Source: Lapidilactobacillus achengensis (lineage in GTDB: Bacteria > Bacillota > Bacilli > Lactobacillales > Lactobacillaceae). Taken from it: a stretch of DNA of 64,000 nucleotides. The notes under the pieces were generated by a model. That model was not told the origin of the DNA. It searched no databases and worked only from the letters and a program-made list of their open reading frames with translations. Of the stretch, positions 16,491-26,457 are shown piece by piece. The DNA lies in the NCBI RefSeq assembly GCF_003946655.1, contig NZ_RHOV01000008.1:1-64000 (forward strand). Direction: 5' to 3'. Each line of letters starts with the position of its first letter. Position 1 is the first letter of the stretch. Made by a program: the position numbers and the translations under genes.

Positions 16491-16602
16491 GTGTTCGCCG
16501 ACCCAGCTCCCTGCGCTTAGCTACGCAACTATTCCGGAGGCACAAACCAGCCTCCAAAATAGTTGCTAGGCTAATGCTCAGGAGCTACCCGGGGTGGCTC
16601 AC
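16491..16602 (-). repeat. Family B hairpin repeat, complete copy
   Basis: This 112-base unit lies in minus orientation. The core stem pairs CTACGCAACTATTCCGGAGGC with GCCTCCAAAATAGTTGCTAG. The outer part pairs CCGACCCAGCTCC with GGAGCTACCCGGGG less well than in other copies. Confidence 0.82.
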
Positions 16603-16618
16603 ACTCTGGCGTTGAAAC

Positions 16619-16730
16619 GTGTTCGCCGACCTAGCTTCTTCCGCTTAGCTACGCAACTATTCCGGAGGCACAAACCAGCCTCCAAAATAGTTGCTAGGCT
16701 AATGCTCAGAAGCTGACCAGGTCGGCTCAC
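16619..16730 (-). repeat. Family B hairpin repeat, complete copy
   Basis: This second complete unit is nearly identical in its core to the one at 16491. Outer stem GCCGACCTAGCTTCT pairs with AGAAGCTGACCAGGTCGGC apart from a small bulge. It abuts repeat A3. Confidence 0.85.
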
Positions 16731-16736
16731 ACTCTG

Positions 16737-16942
16737 GCGTTGGTGGGCTGTTCACTCGTCAGGCGGAAGGTCGGGCTGGGGGTGAGTCAGCCGCGATATT
16801 ATTCTTGGCGGCTCTGCCGCCTAGAATAAGGCCGAGCTTGAAGATTTTCGGTGCACTTCCGAAAAGCTTCAAGTCGTGCCCGCAGCGTTCCACCACCCCC
16901 AGCCCGACCTGGAGCCCCACCACATCCGCAAACCACCAACGC
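16737..16942 (-). repeat. Family A intergenic repeat, copy A3
   Basis: This is a complete 206-base copy in minus orientation. Inner hairpin 2 reads GGCGGC-TCT-GCCGCC where A2 has GGCGA-TAAA-TCGCC, and TTATTC/GAATAA where A2 has TTATTG/CAATAA. Pairing is kept although both sides changed. Confidence 0.9.
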
Positions 16943-16974
16943 CCAAGCAGGCGCCGAAAAAATGCAATCAAACC

Positions 16975-17004
16975 TTGCTCTTTGCGGTCATTCTGGTGTA
17001 TATT
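16975..17004 (+). promoter_or_regulatory. Probable promoter of the leuS T-box transcript
   Basis: TTGCTC at 16975-16980 and TATATT at 16999-17004 are 18 bases apart. It starts 33 bases after repeat A3. Confidence 0.6.
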
Positions 17005-17011
17005 AAACAGT

Positions 17012-17241
17012 AACAACATACCGAGTCACAGGACTAGTAATCGAAAATTTGCGCTCAGCGAGTAGGCGGTCAGTGCGAGCCTATCGCAAATCACGATGAA
17101 CTCACCTGCGAAACTTACCGTGAAGACAGTAGCGGTAGGCGTGGACCAGCGTTAATGGTTAGAGGGCCGATCAGAAATCGGCTAAAGTTAGGTGGTACCA
17201 CGGTCGCGCGTCCTATAAGCAATTGGCTTATAGGGCTTTTT
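17012..17241 (+). promoter_or_regulatory. T-box leader of leuS
   Basis: The T-box sequence AGGTGGTACCACG is at 17190-17202. The terminator follows: CCTATAAGC (17212-17220) with GCTTATAGG (17226-17234) and CTTTTTG. Stem I spans about 17045-17140, and the likely specifier is CTC (Leu) at 17101-17103 in the GAACTCACC context. Uncharged tRNA-Leu would favour the antiterminator and leuS expression. Confidence 0.9.
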
Positions 17242-17274
17242 GTTTGCGGAAAATGAATAAAAGGAGTGCTTAGT

Positions 17275-19686
17275 TTGTATAATCATACGACAGTCGAAAA
17301 GAAATGGCAGAAACGTTGGCAGGAAAACCAGCAGTTCAAAACCACAGAGGATCCTAATAAAAAGAATTTCTACGCATTGGATATGTTTCCTTATCCTTCA
17401 GGCCAGGGACTCCATGTTGGCCATCCCGAAGGTTATACGGCTACAGATATTATTGCCCGGATGAAACGGGCGCAAGGGTTCAACGTTTTACATCCGATGG
17501 GGTGGGACGCGTTTGGGCTGCCAGCGGAGCAGTACGCTTTGAATACGGGGCATCAACCTGAAGAGTTTACCGCGAAGAATATTGCCAACTTCAAGCGCCA
17601 GATCAATTCATTGGGCTTTTCCTATGATTGGGATCGGGAAGTCAACACCACTGATCCAGAATTCTATCGTTGGACCCAATGGATCTTTGAGCAAATGTAT
17701 CAAAAGGGCTTGGCCTATGAGGCGGAAGTCGCGGTCAACTGGAGTCCGGATCTGGGCACGGTCGTCGCGAACGAAGAAGTGATCGATGGCAAAACGGAGC
17801 GCGGTGGCTTTCCGGTTTATCGGAAACCCATGCGTCAGTGGATGTTGAAAATCACCGCTTACGCAGAGCGCCTATTGAATGATCTGGACCTAGTCGATTG
17901 GCCCGAAAGTATCAAAGATATGCAACGGAACTGGATCGGCCGTTCTGAAGGCGCCGAAGTGACGTTTGCGGTGGCGGATCAAGCGGATTTAGATTTCAAA
18001 GTTTTCACCACCCGGGCGGATACCTTGTTCGGCGCAACTTATATCGTGATGGCGCCGGAACATGAACTGGTCGATCAGATCACCACGGCGGCTGCGCAGG
18101 CCGCGGTTGCCGCCTATCAAGAAGAGATCAGCCACAAGAGCGATCTGGAACGAACAGATCTGAACCATGACAAGACGGGGGCGTTCACCGGCGCCTACGC
18201 GATCAATCCCGTCAATGGTCAGAAATTACCGATCTGGATCTCCGATTATGTTTTGGCTAGCTATGGCACTGGCGCGATCATGTCGGTGCCCGCCCATGAT
18301 GAGCGCGATTATGAATTCGCGACGAAGTTCCAGTTACCGATCATTCCGGTGATCGAGGGTGGCGATGTCACTCAAGCCGCTTATACCGGTGATGGCGTCC
18401 ATATCAATTCGGACTTTTTGGATGGCTTGGATAAACAGGCGGCAATTGACAAGATGATTGCATGGTTAACAGAAAAAGGTGTGGGCAAGCAGCAGGTCAA
18501 TTATAAACTGCGCGATTGGTTGTTCAGCCGGCAACGTTACTGGGGCGAACCGATTCCGGTGATCCATTGGGAAGACGGGGAAACCACTTTGGTTCCCGAA
18601 GCCGAGTTGCCTTTGCGTTTACCGAAAGAAACGAACATCAAGCCATCAGGTACCGGCGAGAGTCCCTTGGCCAACTTAACCGATTGGGTCAACGTGGTGG
18701 ACGCCAACGGTCGCAAGGGTCGCCGGGAAACGAACACCATGCCACAATGGGCCGGTTCCTCTTGGTACTATTTGCGTTATATCGATCCGCACAACCAGGA
18801 AGCGTTGGCGGATTATGATAAATTGAAAGACTGGTTGCCCGTTGATCTGTACATCGGCGGCGCGGAACACGCGGTCTTGCATCTGCTGTACGCCCGTTTC
18901 TGGCACAAATTCCTTTATGATCTAGGTGTTGTGCCCATGCCAGAGCCATTCCAGAAATTATTCAATCAAGGCATGATCTTAGGGGATAACCACGAGAAAA
19001 TGTCCAAGTCCAAAGGCAATGTGGTCAATCCCGATGAGGTCGTTGACCAATATGGCGCGGACACGTTGCGCCTGTATGAAATGTTCATGGGGCCGTTGGA
19101 CGCTTCGATCTCTTGGAGTGAAGAAGGCTTGGCTGGGTCACGGCGTTTCCTCGATCGGGTTTGGCGCTTGTTTGTCGACGATGACGACAAGTTACGCGAC
19201 CGCATTTCCCTGATGAACAATGGCCACTTAGACAAAGTTTATAATCAAACCGTCAAAAAGGTCACTGATGACTATGAACAGCTTCATTTCAACACAGCCA
19301 TCTCTCAACTGATGGTCTTCATTAATGAAGCGTACAAAGAAAAGGTTCTTTTCGCAGATTATGTGGCTGGCTTCGTGCAAATGTTGGCACCGATCGCGCC
19401 CCATATGATGGAAGAAATCTGGGAGAAGTTGGGCCATCACGAAAGTTTGACCTATGCACCATGGCCAACCTTTGATGCTAGTAAATTGGTTGATGATACC
19501 ACTGAAGTGATCGTTCAAGTCAACGGTAAACTGCGGGCGAAATTGCAAGTAGCCAAAGATACCGCCAAGGATGTTTTGCAGGCGCAAGCCCTCAATGACG
19601 AGCACGTTCAAGCTTTCATCGCCGATCAACAGGTGGTCAAAGTGATCGTGATCCCCAACAAAATCGTTAACATCGTCGTTAAATAA
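17275..19686 (+). CDS. leuS: Leucyl-tRNA synthetase
   Basis: LeuRS charges tRNA-Leu. The start is taken as the TTG at 17275, eight bases after AAGGAG, giving the classical N-terminus [11 protein letters not shown]; the in-frame GTG at 17266 overlaps the binding site itself. The HIGH motif is H-V-G-H near residue 48, and K-M-S-K-S-K-G is near residue 575. An editing domain lies between ([11 protein letters not shown] and the [15 protein letters not shown] loop). At 803 residues it has normal length. Expression is under T-box control. Confidence 0.97.
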   Translation: MYNHTTVEKKWQKRWQENQQFKTTEDPNKKNFYALDMFPYPSGQGLHVGHPEGYTATDIIARMKRAQGFNVLHPMGWDAFGLPAEQYALNTGHQPEEFTAKNIANFKRQINSLGFSYDWDREVNTTDPEFYRWTQWIFEQMYQKGLAYEAEVAVNWSPDLGTVVANEEVIDGKTERGGFPVYRKPMRQWMLKITAYAERLLNDLDLVDWPESIKDMQRNWIGRSEGAEVTFAVADQADLDFKVFTTRADTLFGATYIVMAPEHELVDQITTAAAQAAVAAYQEEISHKSDLERTDLNHDKTGAFTGAYAINPVNGQKLPIWISDYVLASYGTGAIMSVPAHDERDYEFATKFQLPIIPVIEGGDVTQAAYTGDGVHINSDFLDGLDKQAAIDKMIAWLTEKGVGKQQVNYKLRDWLFSRQRYWGEPIPVIHWEDGETTLVPEAELPLRLPKETNIKPSGTGESPLANLTDWVNVVDANGRKGRRETNTMPQWAGSSWYYLRYIDPHNQEALADYDKLKDWLPVDLYIGGAEHAVLHLLYARFWHKFLYDLGVVPMPEPFQKLFNQGMILGDNHEKMSKSKGNVVNPDEVVDQYGADTLRLYEMFMGPLDASISWSEEGLAGSRRFLDRVWRLFVDDDDKLRDRISLMNNGHLDKVYNQTVKKVTDDYEQLHFNTAISQLMVFINEAYKEKVLFADYVAGFVQMLAPIAPHMMEEIWEKLGHHESLTYAPWPTFDASKLVDDTTEVIVQVNGKLRAKLQVAKDTAKDVLQAQALNDEHVQAFIADQQVVKVIVIPNKIVNIVVK

Positions 19687-19842
19687 AGGCCGCCGGTTTA
19701 GACGAAAACGGCGCGTTCCCACACAATCAATTGGCTGGTCACTAAGGAAGGTGGGCCGCGCCAAAGCAGTCCAAAATGAAGTGGCTGATAAATTAAAGCA
19801 CTCCATTTGGCAACACGCCGCTTGAATAAAATAATAAAGCGC

Positions 19843-19916
19843 AAAAAAGCGTGTCTTCTGACCATTACGCGGTGGCTTTAGTCAACCGCAGTGTGTGTCA
19901 GAAACACGCTTTTTTT
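19843..19916 (+). terminator. Terminator downstream of leuS
   Basis: AAAAAAGCGTGT (19843-19854) pairs with ACACGCTTTTTT (19904-19915). TTCTGAC/GTCAGAA extends the stem, and an inner GCGGT hairpin lies between. Confidence 0.85.
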
Positions 19917-20453
19917 GCTTGCGCCAGGCAATCATTAGGTGTAGTCGGGCCATCTGCAATCGAAGCAGATAATTTGACGAAGAATGTTTGTAAGGTGGCG
20001 TCAACCAATAGCCACCCGCGAAAATCCGTAATGCGATGGACTTGTCTGGTTCTTTCTAAACTTTGGCGAAGACGCAATCAACACTGATATAACAACTTTC
20101 AAGACGACGAATAAATACTCCAACTAAATTAATTGGAGCAATAGGAAACAAATGGCCACATCAAGCCAACCTATTATCTAATGTTAAGTGTTGCAATTCC
20201 TCAAATTCCGGAAGCCAGACTCGTGATTATCGAGAAATCTTAAGGCCATTCGCCAAACGTTAGAAAGAACCACTTGTTGTTTCATCAAAACTAACTCTGA
20301 TCCATCAGCCAGGCTTTTCTGGAGTCACCCATCTAAGGGTTGAGACCACTAACCACGGTCGTCAATTGCGTGGATCCCCATCAATTAGCCATAGCTTGCC
20401 AGCCGGCGTGAGTACTCAAACGGCTGTTATAACGTTGAGCGGCTGAAGCGGAG

Positions 20454-20586
20454 AAATTCGGGGTGAGATCGCCGTGAAATTGTCCTTGGCGGCTTTGCCG
20501 CTTAGGACAAGGCCTGATTTTGAGACAAGCCGCGCACTTTGCGGATTGGCTCAAAACAGCGCCCACAGCGAGCTCACCCCGAATTT
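20454..20586 (-). repeat. Diverged family A element (copy C)
   Basis: The outer stem AAATTCGGGGTGAG (20454-20467) pairs with CTCACCCCGAATTT (20573-20586). Inner hairpin TTGTCCTtGGCGGC-ttt-GCCGCttAGGACAA spans 20480-20510. A second, TTTTGAG..CCGC..GCGG..CTCAAAA, spans 20518-20556. The order, the shared GGCGGCTTTGCCGC and the AAGGCC link match A3, while the arm sequences differ. The rest of the gene-free stretch 19917-20453 shows nothing I can name. Confidence 0.7.
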
Positions 20587-20739
20587 CGCAGCGCAAGCTG
20601 CGGACACTATGAAAATCACTACCCGCAGTGTCTCGCGCATTTTTTTGCTTGAAAAGGCGGAAAGAAAGTTATTGAAAAATCGTCTTCCGTGTCCGGTCTT
20701 TGCTATAATGGAAGTCTAGAACATTAGTTGAGGTGAAAC

Positions 20740-21537
20740 ATGGATAATTTGAAATTGGTGGCCGTTGATATTGACGGAACTTTCGTCGATCATAACAATC
20801 ATTATGATCTGGCAGAATTTCGGCGCCTGTTTAAGGTGATGCAGGAACGGAACATCGAATTTGTGGTGGCCAGTGGGAACCAGTATCCCCACTTGGCACG
20901 GCTGTTTCCAGATGATCTGCGGGATCAATTGAATTTTGTGGCGGAAAATGGCGCGTTAACGTTGGCTCACGGCCGCGAAGTCTTCTGTGGTGGGCTCAGC
21001 TGGTCCACTTTGACCCGGGCTGTGGCCGCGGTTAAGGCGATCCCCGGCGCGAACTATATTGTTTCCACACCTGAGGCTGGTTATTTCCCAGCGAATTCTG
21101 CGGAATTCTTCAAAAAAGAATCGGAACATTACTGCGCTAGTCTGGCAGAATTTGATGATTTGGCGGAAATCAAGGACAAACAAATCCTCAAGTTGACGGC
21201 GCGAGTTGAGCCAGCTGAAGTTCCCCTGATTGAAGCGGCCTTCAAAGATTGGCCTGATTTGCACGTGACCAGTTCTGGGTTTGGTTATTTGGATATGATC
21301 AATCCTAAGTTGCATAAAGCCTTTGGTCTACAAATCTTAGGCGAGCATTTCCGAATTGCCCCTGAACAAATGGTTGTGTTCGGCGACAGCGCCAACGATC
21401 AGGAAATGTTCAAGCTGGCTGGGCGTGCTTACGCCATGGCGAACGCTGAACAGATTTTGCTGGATCTGACAGATTACCGCGCGCCTTCTAATGAAGAAAA
21501 CGGCGTCTTACGCGTTTTAGGCCAATTGTTGGCTTAA
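20740..21537 (+). CDS. Cof-type HAD hydrolase (HAD-IIB)
   Basis: This 265-residue phosphatase probably acts on small sugar or cofactor phosphates. Motif I is D-I-D-G-T-F-V-D at about residues 9-16 (nucleophile Asp9), motif II is in V-V-A-S-G-N-Q-Y near 43, and motif IV is G-D-S-A-N-D-Q-E-M near 213. The C2-type cap between them is standard for Cof proteins. A TGCTATAAT extended -10 (20701-20709) gives a start about 25 bases before the ATG. It is a single gene, convergent with the M20 peptidase. The exact substrate cannot be read. Confidence 0.9.
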   Translation: MDNLKLVAVDIDGTFVDHNNHYDLAEFRRLFKVMQERNIEFVVASGNQYPHLARLFPDDLRDQLNFVAENGALTLAHGREVFCGGLSWSTLTRAVAAVKAIPGANYIVSTPEAGYFPANSAEFFKKESEHYCASLAEFDDLAEIKDKQILKLTARVEPAEVPLIEAAFKDWPDLHVTSSGFGYLDMINPKLHKAFGLQILGEHFRIAPEQMVVFGDSANDQEMFKLAGRAYAMANAEQILLDLTDYRAPSNEENGVLRVLGQLLA

Positions 21538-21576
21538 TCGGAATCCATAGCTGGGCTGGTGCTTGACCGCGCCGCC

Positions 21577-22833
21577 TTAATTGCGAGAATCTAAGGGGAT
21601 TTCACCAAAATAGATTTTAGCCAAGAGTTGATAAAGTTCACAATAATCCAAGTAGTCCACCTGATTGACGAATTCGTTGATTTGGTGGGCGCTTTCGTTT
21701 CCAGGGCCGGCGATGATCACGGGAAGTTGAGGATTTCCTTGGACAAATCGGGAAGCGTCGGTGCCGCCTGGCGCGCCTAAAACTAGGGTGGTCTCATGCC
21801 AAATCTTCTGATAAGCGATTGTGGCGGCTTGGATCAAAGGGGAGTCAGCAGGGGTGATGACGGCGGGTTGGCTGGCCAGGATCGTCAGCACCAATTTGAG
21901 ATGGGGATCCGCGTCGTTAAGTTGGGTGACCAGCGCCGCTAAGTCGGCCTCGATCCGCTGATTGGGATATTCGGGGATCGTTCTGATCTTCACCTGTAAG
22001 TGGGCCTGCTCGGGAATGGTATTCGCCTGTTCGCCGCCTTGAATCACGGTCACCGCCGCGTTGATCGGGCCCAGAAGGTTGTTTTCGATCGTCGCCAGTT
22101 TCTTGAAATAGACTTGTTGCGCCTGGTAAAAAGCCAAAAGGTTGTCGATCGCGTTGATTCCCGAGTTGGGTAGGGCGCTGTGAGCCGCCTTACCCGTGGC
22201 CGTAACCGTGTAATCCAATGAGCCTTTGTGGCCGCGAAAGAGAAGATGCCGGCCATAAGCTTGTGGCGCTGTGGCCGGCATGGCAATCAAGCCACTACCG
22301 CCCAGCCGTTGCAAAACCAGCGCGTTGGAGGCGCTGCTGGGCTCGCCGACGACGAGCCCGGCCAAATCAGCCGCGTAACCCAAGTGGGTCAATTGTTGGG
22401 CGCCCAGTTCGCCTAATTCTTCGCCAACGGTGGCCAGCAAACGCACCCGACCATGGAAATTCGGATCCTGCTTTAATTGGATCAGGGCTAGCGTCATCGC
22501 GGCTAGGCCACTTTTCATATCGGCGGACCCGCGCCCGAAGATATGTCCATCCCGATGTTGCGGCCAAAACGGGCCATACGTCCATGATTGCGGGTCGGTG
22601 ACGGCCACCGTATCTTGATGGCCAGTGAACCCTAAGATCGGTCCTTGTTGAGGTCCGATCTCCGCGACCAAATTGACGCGATTATTATTCCCCGGTAGTG
22701 GGATCAGCTGACTGCTGATCTGATACCGCCGTAACAAATCCCGTAGATAAACGGCAACGGCGCCTTCACAGCCGTTGACTGTCGGAATTTTGATGAGGTC
22801 ATCTAGAATTTGTAAGGCTATTTCTCGTTCCAT
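21577..22833 (-). CDS. M20-family zinc metallopeptidase/deacylase (ArgE/DapE-like)
   Basis: This 418-residue enzyme hydrolyses an amide bond in an N-acyl amino acid or peptide. Metal ligands are visible: His72 in T-G-H-Q-D-T-V, Asp105 in G-R-G-S-A-D-M-K-S-G, and the catalytic Glu138-Glu139 pair in V-G-E-E-L-G-E-L-G. The dimerisation domain follows (G-H-K-G-S-L-D-Y-T-V-T-A-T-G). The family holds succinyl-diaminopimelate desuccinylase and acetylornithine deacetylase; I see no neighbouring lysine or arginine genes to decide. The ATG has only a weak GGGGGCG site. Confidence 0.87.
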   Translation of the reverse strand: MEREIALQILDDLIKIPTVNGCEGAVAVYLRDLLRRYQISSQLIPLPGNNNRVNLVAEIGPQQGPILGFTGHQDTVAVTDPQSWTYGPFWPQHRDGHIFGRGSADMKSGLAAMTLALIQLKQDPNFHGRVRLLATVGEELGELGAQQLTHLGYAADLAGLVVGEPSSASNALVLQRLGGSGLIAMPATAPQAYGRHLLFRGHKGSLDYTVTATGKAAHSALPNSGINAIDNLLAFYQAQQVYFKKLATIENNLLGPINAAVTVIQGGEQANTIPEQAHLQVKIRTIPEYPNQRIEADLAALVTQLNDADPHLKLVLTILASQPAVITPADSPLIQAATIAYQKIWHETTLVLGAPGGTDASRFVQGNPQLPVIIAGPGNESAHQINEFVNQVDYLDYCELYQLLAKIYFGEIPLDSRN

Positions 22834-22929
22834 GTGGACGCGCCCCCAGTCGGTATTTCGCGGACCAAGTATTGTTCCTGTTGACTTTCATTTTAATGAT
22901 TTAATGGGAAAAGGAAACCAACAACGCTT

Positions 22930-23150
22930 GTTTGGACAGGTAAATCTTGTCTAGTTTGGTTGAAAAAACAACAAAACGTTTCACCGCGCGGTTTTCGTTC
23001 AAATGAAGCGGTGTGATCGCGGTTCAGTCAAGACAACCGGAGGAAAAGTGTGCCAGCCTGGAAAGCTGAGGGTGATTGGCGGAAAGCACACGCCGTTATC
23101 AGCACAATTTTGACCGGCAACCAGCGCTGTTTGCCGGTCGCGGTTTTATT
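22930..23150 (+). promoter_or_regulatory. Hairpin-rich intergenic stretch before the flippase gene
   Basis: Three hairpins follow each other. CACCGC pairs with GCGGTG around 22981-23013. GTGTGC pairs with GCACAC around 23049-23094. GACCGGCAA (23112-23120) pairs with TTGCCGGTC (23131-23139), then GCGGTTTTATTT. The last could be a terminator. I recognise no riboswitch class. It may be an unlinked small RNA or an attenuated leader. Confidence 0.35.
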
Positions 23151-23199
23151 TACTTGTTGAATGGGGTACAATAAAAGCTAATGGATGTTTGAGATTATC

Positions 23200-23230
23200 G
23201 GGGTGACGCCGATTGACAGCGAGTCACCCC
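23200..23230 (+). promoter_or_regulatory. Leader hairpin just before the flippase ribosome binding site
   Basis: GGGGTGAC (23200-23207) pairs with GTCACCCC (23223-23230), six bases before AAAGGAG. A TACAAT box at about 23167-23172 would start the transcript just upstream. Confidence 0.45.
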
Positions 23231-23248
23231 CTTAAAGGAGCGTTTTGA

Positions 23249-24904
23249 TTGGCGCAAGAAACAAATCGACCACACGCGGTCAGTCCCGCACAATCGGAGA
23301 CTAGCCGCGATACTTTTGTCCGTGGATCTGCTTGGATCACGGCGGGAAGTGTCTTTTCGCGAATTCTAGGGGCCGTTTACATCATGGCTTGGTTGCCGAT
23401 GATCGGCAACGCGGAAACAGGTAATCTGGCTAACGCCTTGTATGGCAAGGGATACAATATCTATTCGATTTTCTTGATGATCTCGACGGCGGGGATCCCC
23501 GGCGCGATCGCCAAGCAAGTGGCCCACTATAATACGTTGAATGAATATCGGATCGGGCAACAATTGTTCAAGACGGGCGTGCGGATCATGGCGATCTTGG
23601 GTGTTGTCTCGGCGGCGATCATGTATTTTGCGGCGCCGCTATACGCCCAGAGTCCCGAGGAAATTCCCGTTTATCACGCGCTTAGTTGGGCCGTGTTGAT
23701 CATTCCGTTCTTAAGTATTTTTCGGGGATATTTCCAAGGCTTCTCGGAAATGGCGCCCTCTGCGATTTCGCAAGTGGTGGAGCAGCTGGCCCGAGTCGCT
23801 TATTTATTGGGTGCAACTTTTGTAATTATGAAAATCAACCATGGTCACTATCAAGAGGCCGTGGTCCAATCAACTTTTGCGGCGTTTATTGGCGCCTTAT
23901 TTGGTATCTTGGTTTTGGTCTGGTTCTATTTACGCCAGCGTCCGAAGATCAATCGGTTGGTGGCGCAGTCCGACAATGAGATCCGTGTTTCCCCCCGGGG
24001 GTTGGTCATCGATATTTTGCGCCAGGCGCTCCCTTTTATTCTGATTGGCTCGGGAATCACGATTTTCCAATTGATCGATCAATACACATTCTTTCGGATG
24101 TTACCGAAATTCTTCATTGTCACCAAGAAGCAAATGGAGATTTATTTCGGGATCTTCAACTTCAACTCGAATAAATTGGTGATGATCGTCATTTCCTTCG
24201 CGGCCGCTTTAGCGGTGGCGGCGGTCCCGTTGTTGTCGGCCGCATATGCCCGCAAGGATCGGCGCGATATGTCGGCGCAGATCACCAATATTTTGCAACT
24301 CTTTCTGATCATTATGGTGCCCTCAGCTTTCGGGGTAGCCGCGGTGGCCGCGCCTTTGTATACGTTGTTTTATGGCTATGACGCCTTGGGAATCAGCGTT
24401 TTACATTTAAACGCGTTTACGGCGATCCTCTCGGGACTGTTTACCGTTCTGGCGGCCGTGATGCAAGGCCTTTACCAAAATAAACGGGCGATGGGTTATT
24501 TAGTTGTCGGGATCGCCACGAAATTAATTCTCCAATATCCGATGATCGCGTTTTTCAACGTTTATGGGCCGCTGGTTTCCACCGGCTTGGGCATGTTGGT
24601 GACCTGTTTACTGATGCTGGGGTCGCTATTGCGGACTTACGGTTTCCGCGTCAAGCAAACGGCGCGGCGGATGATGGGTATTTTGGCGTTCTCTGTGCTG
24701 ATGTATTTATTGACAGCGACGGCGGTCAATTTGTTGTCGCTGGTCATGAATCCAGAACGGAAAATCTATGCGGCCGTTATTTTGATCATTGCTGTGGTCA
24801 TCGGGATCGCAGTTTATGGGTATCTGATCTTGAGAACGCGTTTGGCCGATCGCATCATTGGCAATCGCATTAGCGGCTTACGGCGGAGGTTACACATTAA
24901 ATGA
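23249..24904 (+). CDS. MurJ/YtgP-like lipid flippase (polysaccharide biosynthesis family)
   Basis: This 551-residue membrane protein of the MVF/PST fold has about fourteen helices and would move a lipid-linked precursor, probably lipid II, across the membrane. It starts at a TTG six bases after AAAGGAGCG. The early R-G-S-A-W-I-T-A-G-S-V-F-S-R-I-L-G-A motif is characteristic of the YtgP group. The rsuA-like gene follows with a 4-base ATGA overlap, a pairing common in lactobacilli and bacilli. The true lipid substrate is inferred from the family. Confidence 0.85.
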   Translation: MAQETNRPHAVSPAQSETSRDTFVRGSAWITAGSVFSRILGAVYIMAWLPMIGNAETGNLANALYGKGYNIYSIFLMISTAGIPGAIAKQVAHYNTLNEYRIGQQLFKTGVRIMAILGVVSAAIMYFAAPLYAQSPEEIPVYHALSWAVLIIPFLSIFRGYFQGFSEMAPSAISQVVEQLARVAYLLGATFVIMKINHGHYQEAVVQSTFAAFIGALFGILVLVWFYLRQRPKINRLVAQSDNEIRVSPRGLVIDILRQALPFILIGSGITIFQLIDQYTFFRMLPKFFIVTKKQMEIYFGIFNFNSNKLVMIVISFAAALAVAAVPLLSAAYARKDRRDMSAQITNILQLFLIIMVPSAFGVAAVAAPLYTLFYGYDALGISVLHLNAFTAILSGLFTVLAAVMQGLYQNKRAMGYLVVGIATKLILQYPMIAFFNVYGPLVSTGLGMLVTCLLMLGSLLRTYGFRVKQTARRMMGILAFSVLMYLLTATAVNLLSLVMNPERKIYAAVILIIAVVIGIAVYGYLILRTRLADRIIGNRISGLRRRLHIK

Positions 24905-25635
24905 GAATTGATCGCTATCTGGCAAACATGGGTCAGGGGAGCCGGCAAGAAGTTCGCGCCCTCCTCAAGCAAAAAGTCGTCACCGTCAATGGTCAGGTGG
25001 TCAAACAAGCGGGCCAACAGGTGACGCCGACTGATCTGGTCGCCGTCGCTGGGCGACCACTGGCTTACACCCCTTTTGGCTATTATCTATTGAACAAGCC
25101 GGCGGGAGTGTTGACCGCAACCATTGATCCCCACGAGGCCACTGTCTTGGAGCTACTAGCGCCAACGCTACCGCACTATCGCGAATTAGCGCCAGTGGGC
25201 CGGCTGGATCGAGATACAACTGGGCTGCTGCTGATCACCAATGACGGTCAGTTGGCCCATCGCTTATTACAGCCGAAATATCACGTTGCTAAACGTTATC
25301 TGGCGACGGTGTCCGGCTTGGTTCAACCAGAACTCAGCGCCATCTTCGCTCAAGGAGTCAAGTTGAGCGATTTTACCACGCAACCGGCGCAACTAGAAAT
25401 TCTCGCAGTGGACACCGAAAAAAAGCAATCGACGGTGGCGCTGACGATTGCTGAAGGTAAATATCATCAAGTTAAACGGATGCTCACGGCCTTTGATCAT
25501 CCGGTTCTCCAACTACAACGCCAATCCTTCGGGCCGTTGACCTTGCCCGCAGATCTGTCCAGTGGCGCCTATCGCGAATTGACGGCCGCGGAACTGGTTG
25601 CCTTACAAGCCAGCGCGGCTGAAACGAGCCATTAA
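24901..25635 (+). CDS. rsuA: 16S rRNA pseudouridine(516) synthase
   Basis: This 244-residue enzyme isomerises uridine to pseudouridine in small-subunit rRNA. Residues 1-55 form an S4 RNA-binding domain (R-I-D-R-Y-L-A-N-M-G to V-A-V-A-G-R). The catalytic domain carries G-R-L-D-R-D-T-T-G with Asp103 as the active residue, and the later K-Y-H-Q-V-K-R-M motif. It overlaps the flippase gene before it by four bases. Its last 33 bases overlap the end of nnrD on the other strand. RsuA and RluB/E are close relatives; S4 plus length favours RsuA. Confidence 0.9.
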   Translation: MRIDRYLANMGQGSRQEVRALLKQKVVTVNGQVVKQAGQQVTPTDLVAVAGRPLAYTPFGYYLLNKPAGVLTATIDPHEATVLELLAPTLPHYRELAPVGRLDRDTTGLLLITNDGQLAHRLLQPKYHVAKRYLATVSGLVQPELSAIFAQGVKLSDFTTQPAQLEILAVDTEKKQSTVALTIAEGKYHQVKRMLTAFDHPVLQLQRQSFGPLTLPADLSSGAYRELTAAELVALQASAAETSH

Positions 25636-26457
25636 CAGGGGTAATTGCGCACAGATTTGGCTAGGAAGCGTGACGTAATGATCTACAGCCAGTTCTTGAC
25701 CGGCTAAACCATGAAGATAGACCGCTGCCAGTGTTGCTGGCAACGGTTTTTTGTTTTGGCCGAATTGAGCGCAAAACGCGGCAATGATCCCGGTCAAGGT
25801 GTCGCCCATGCCGCCAGTGGCCATCGCCGCGACACCGGTTGTATTGCGGTAAACCTGCTGATCAGCATAGATCTGGGTGCGATGTTGCTTCAGAACCAAG
25901 ATGGTTGTTTCCGGTAGCTGAGCCAGCGCGGTTTGATTGGCCCTGACGGTTTGACCAGCAATTGTTAGCCCGCTCAGGCGATGCCATTCTTCTTGATGGG
26001 GCGTTAGAATCAATTGCGGCTGTTGGGGGAAGGGGATGGCCCCGCCAGCGACTAAGGTTAGCGCCGAGCCATCAACGATCAGGGTTTGAGCGGCGTTGAC
26101 TGCGGTGAACACCATCCGTAAAAGCGCCTGCGCCCCTGGATCAAGTCCTAGGCCGGGGCCAACCACGATCACATCGGCGCTTTGAATGCTTTTGCGTAAG
26201 GCGGCAGTTTCAGTCCAATCCAAAAACATGATCTCCGGATGACGGGCATGCAGCGCCGTGCGATTGACCGCCGCACTGGCCAGCGTCACCAGCCCCGCGC
26301 CCGCAAACAAGGCGGCGCTGGCGCTCATGATTCCCGCGCCGCCATATTGTTCATTGCCGGCCACAACAAGAACCCGCCCGAAAGTTCCTTTATGGCTTTC
26401 CACCGGACGCGGTTGAATCACCTGCCTGAGAATGCGTTCCGTTAAATCAATCATCAT
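25603..26457 (-). CDS. nnrD: ADP-dependent NAD(P)HX dehydratase
   Basis: This 284-residue enzyme repairs hydrated NADH/NADPH using ADP. The start is taken as the ATG at 26457, with AAAGGATGGG just before it; an ATG at 26490 lacks a good site. Family signatures are G-P-G-L-G-L near residue 100, L-T-P-H-Q-E-E near 150 and the catalytic N-T-T-G...T-G-G-M-G-D-T-L-T-G region near 225. It lacks the N-terminal epimerase domain of fused NnrDE proteins, so the epimerase must be elsewhere. It is convergent with rsuA. Confidence 0.9.
   Translation of the reverse strand: MMIDLTERILRQVIQPRPVESHKGTFGRVLVVAGNEQYGGAGIMSASAALFAGAGLVTLASAAVNRTALHARHPEIMFLDWTETAALRKSIQSADVIVVGPGLGLDPGAQALLRMVFTAVNAAQTLIVDGSALTLVAGGAIPFPQQPQLILTPHQEEWHRLSGLTIAGQTVRANQTALAQLPETTILVLKQHRTQIYADQQVYRNTTGVAAMATGGMGDTLTGIIAAFCAQFGQNKKPLPATLAAVYLHGLAGQELAVDHYVTLPSQICAQLPLLMARFSRAGL

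Noticed and set aside
17266-17274. GTG start for leuS
   Set aside because: The codon overlaps the AAGGAG site itself; the TTG at 17275 has correct spacing and the usual N-terminus.
19228-19806. 192-codon minus-strand frame
   Set aside because: It is antisense to the end of leuS, and its composition is that of a shadow frame.
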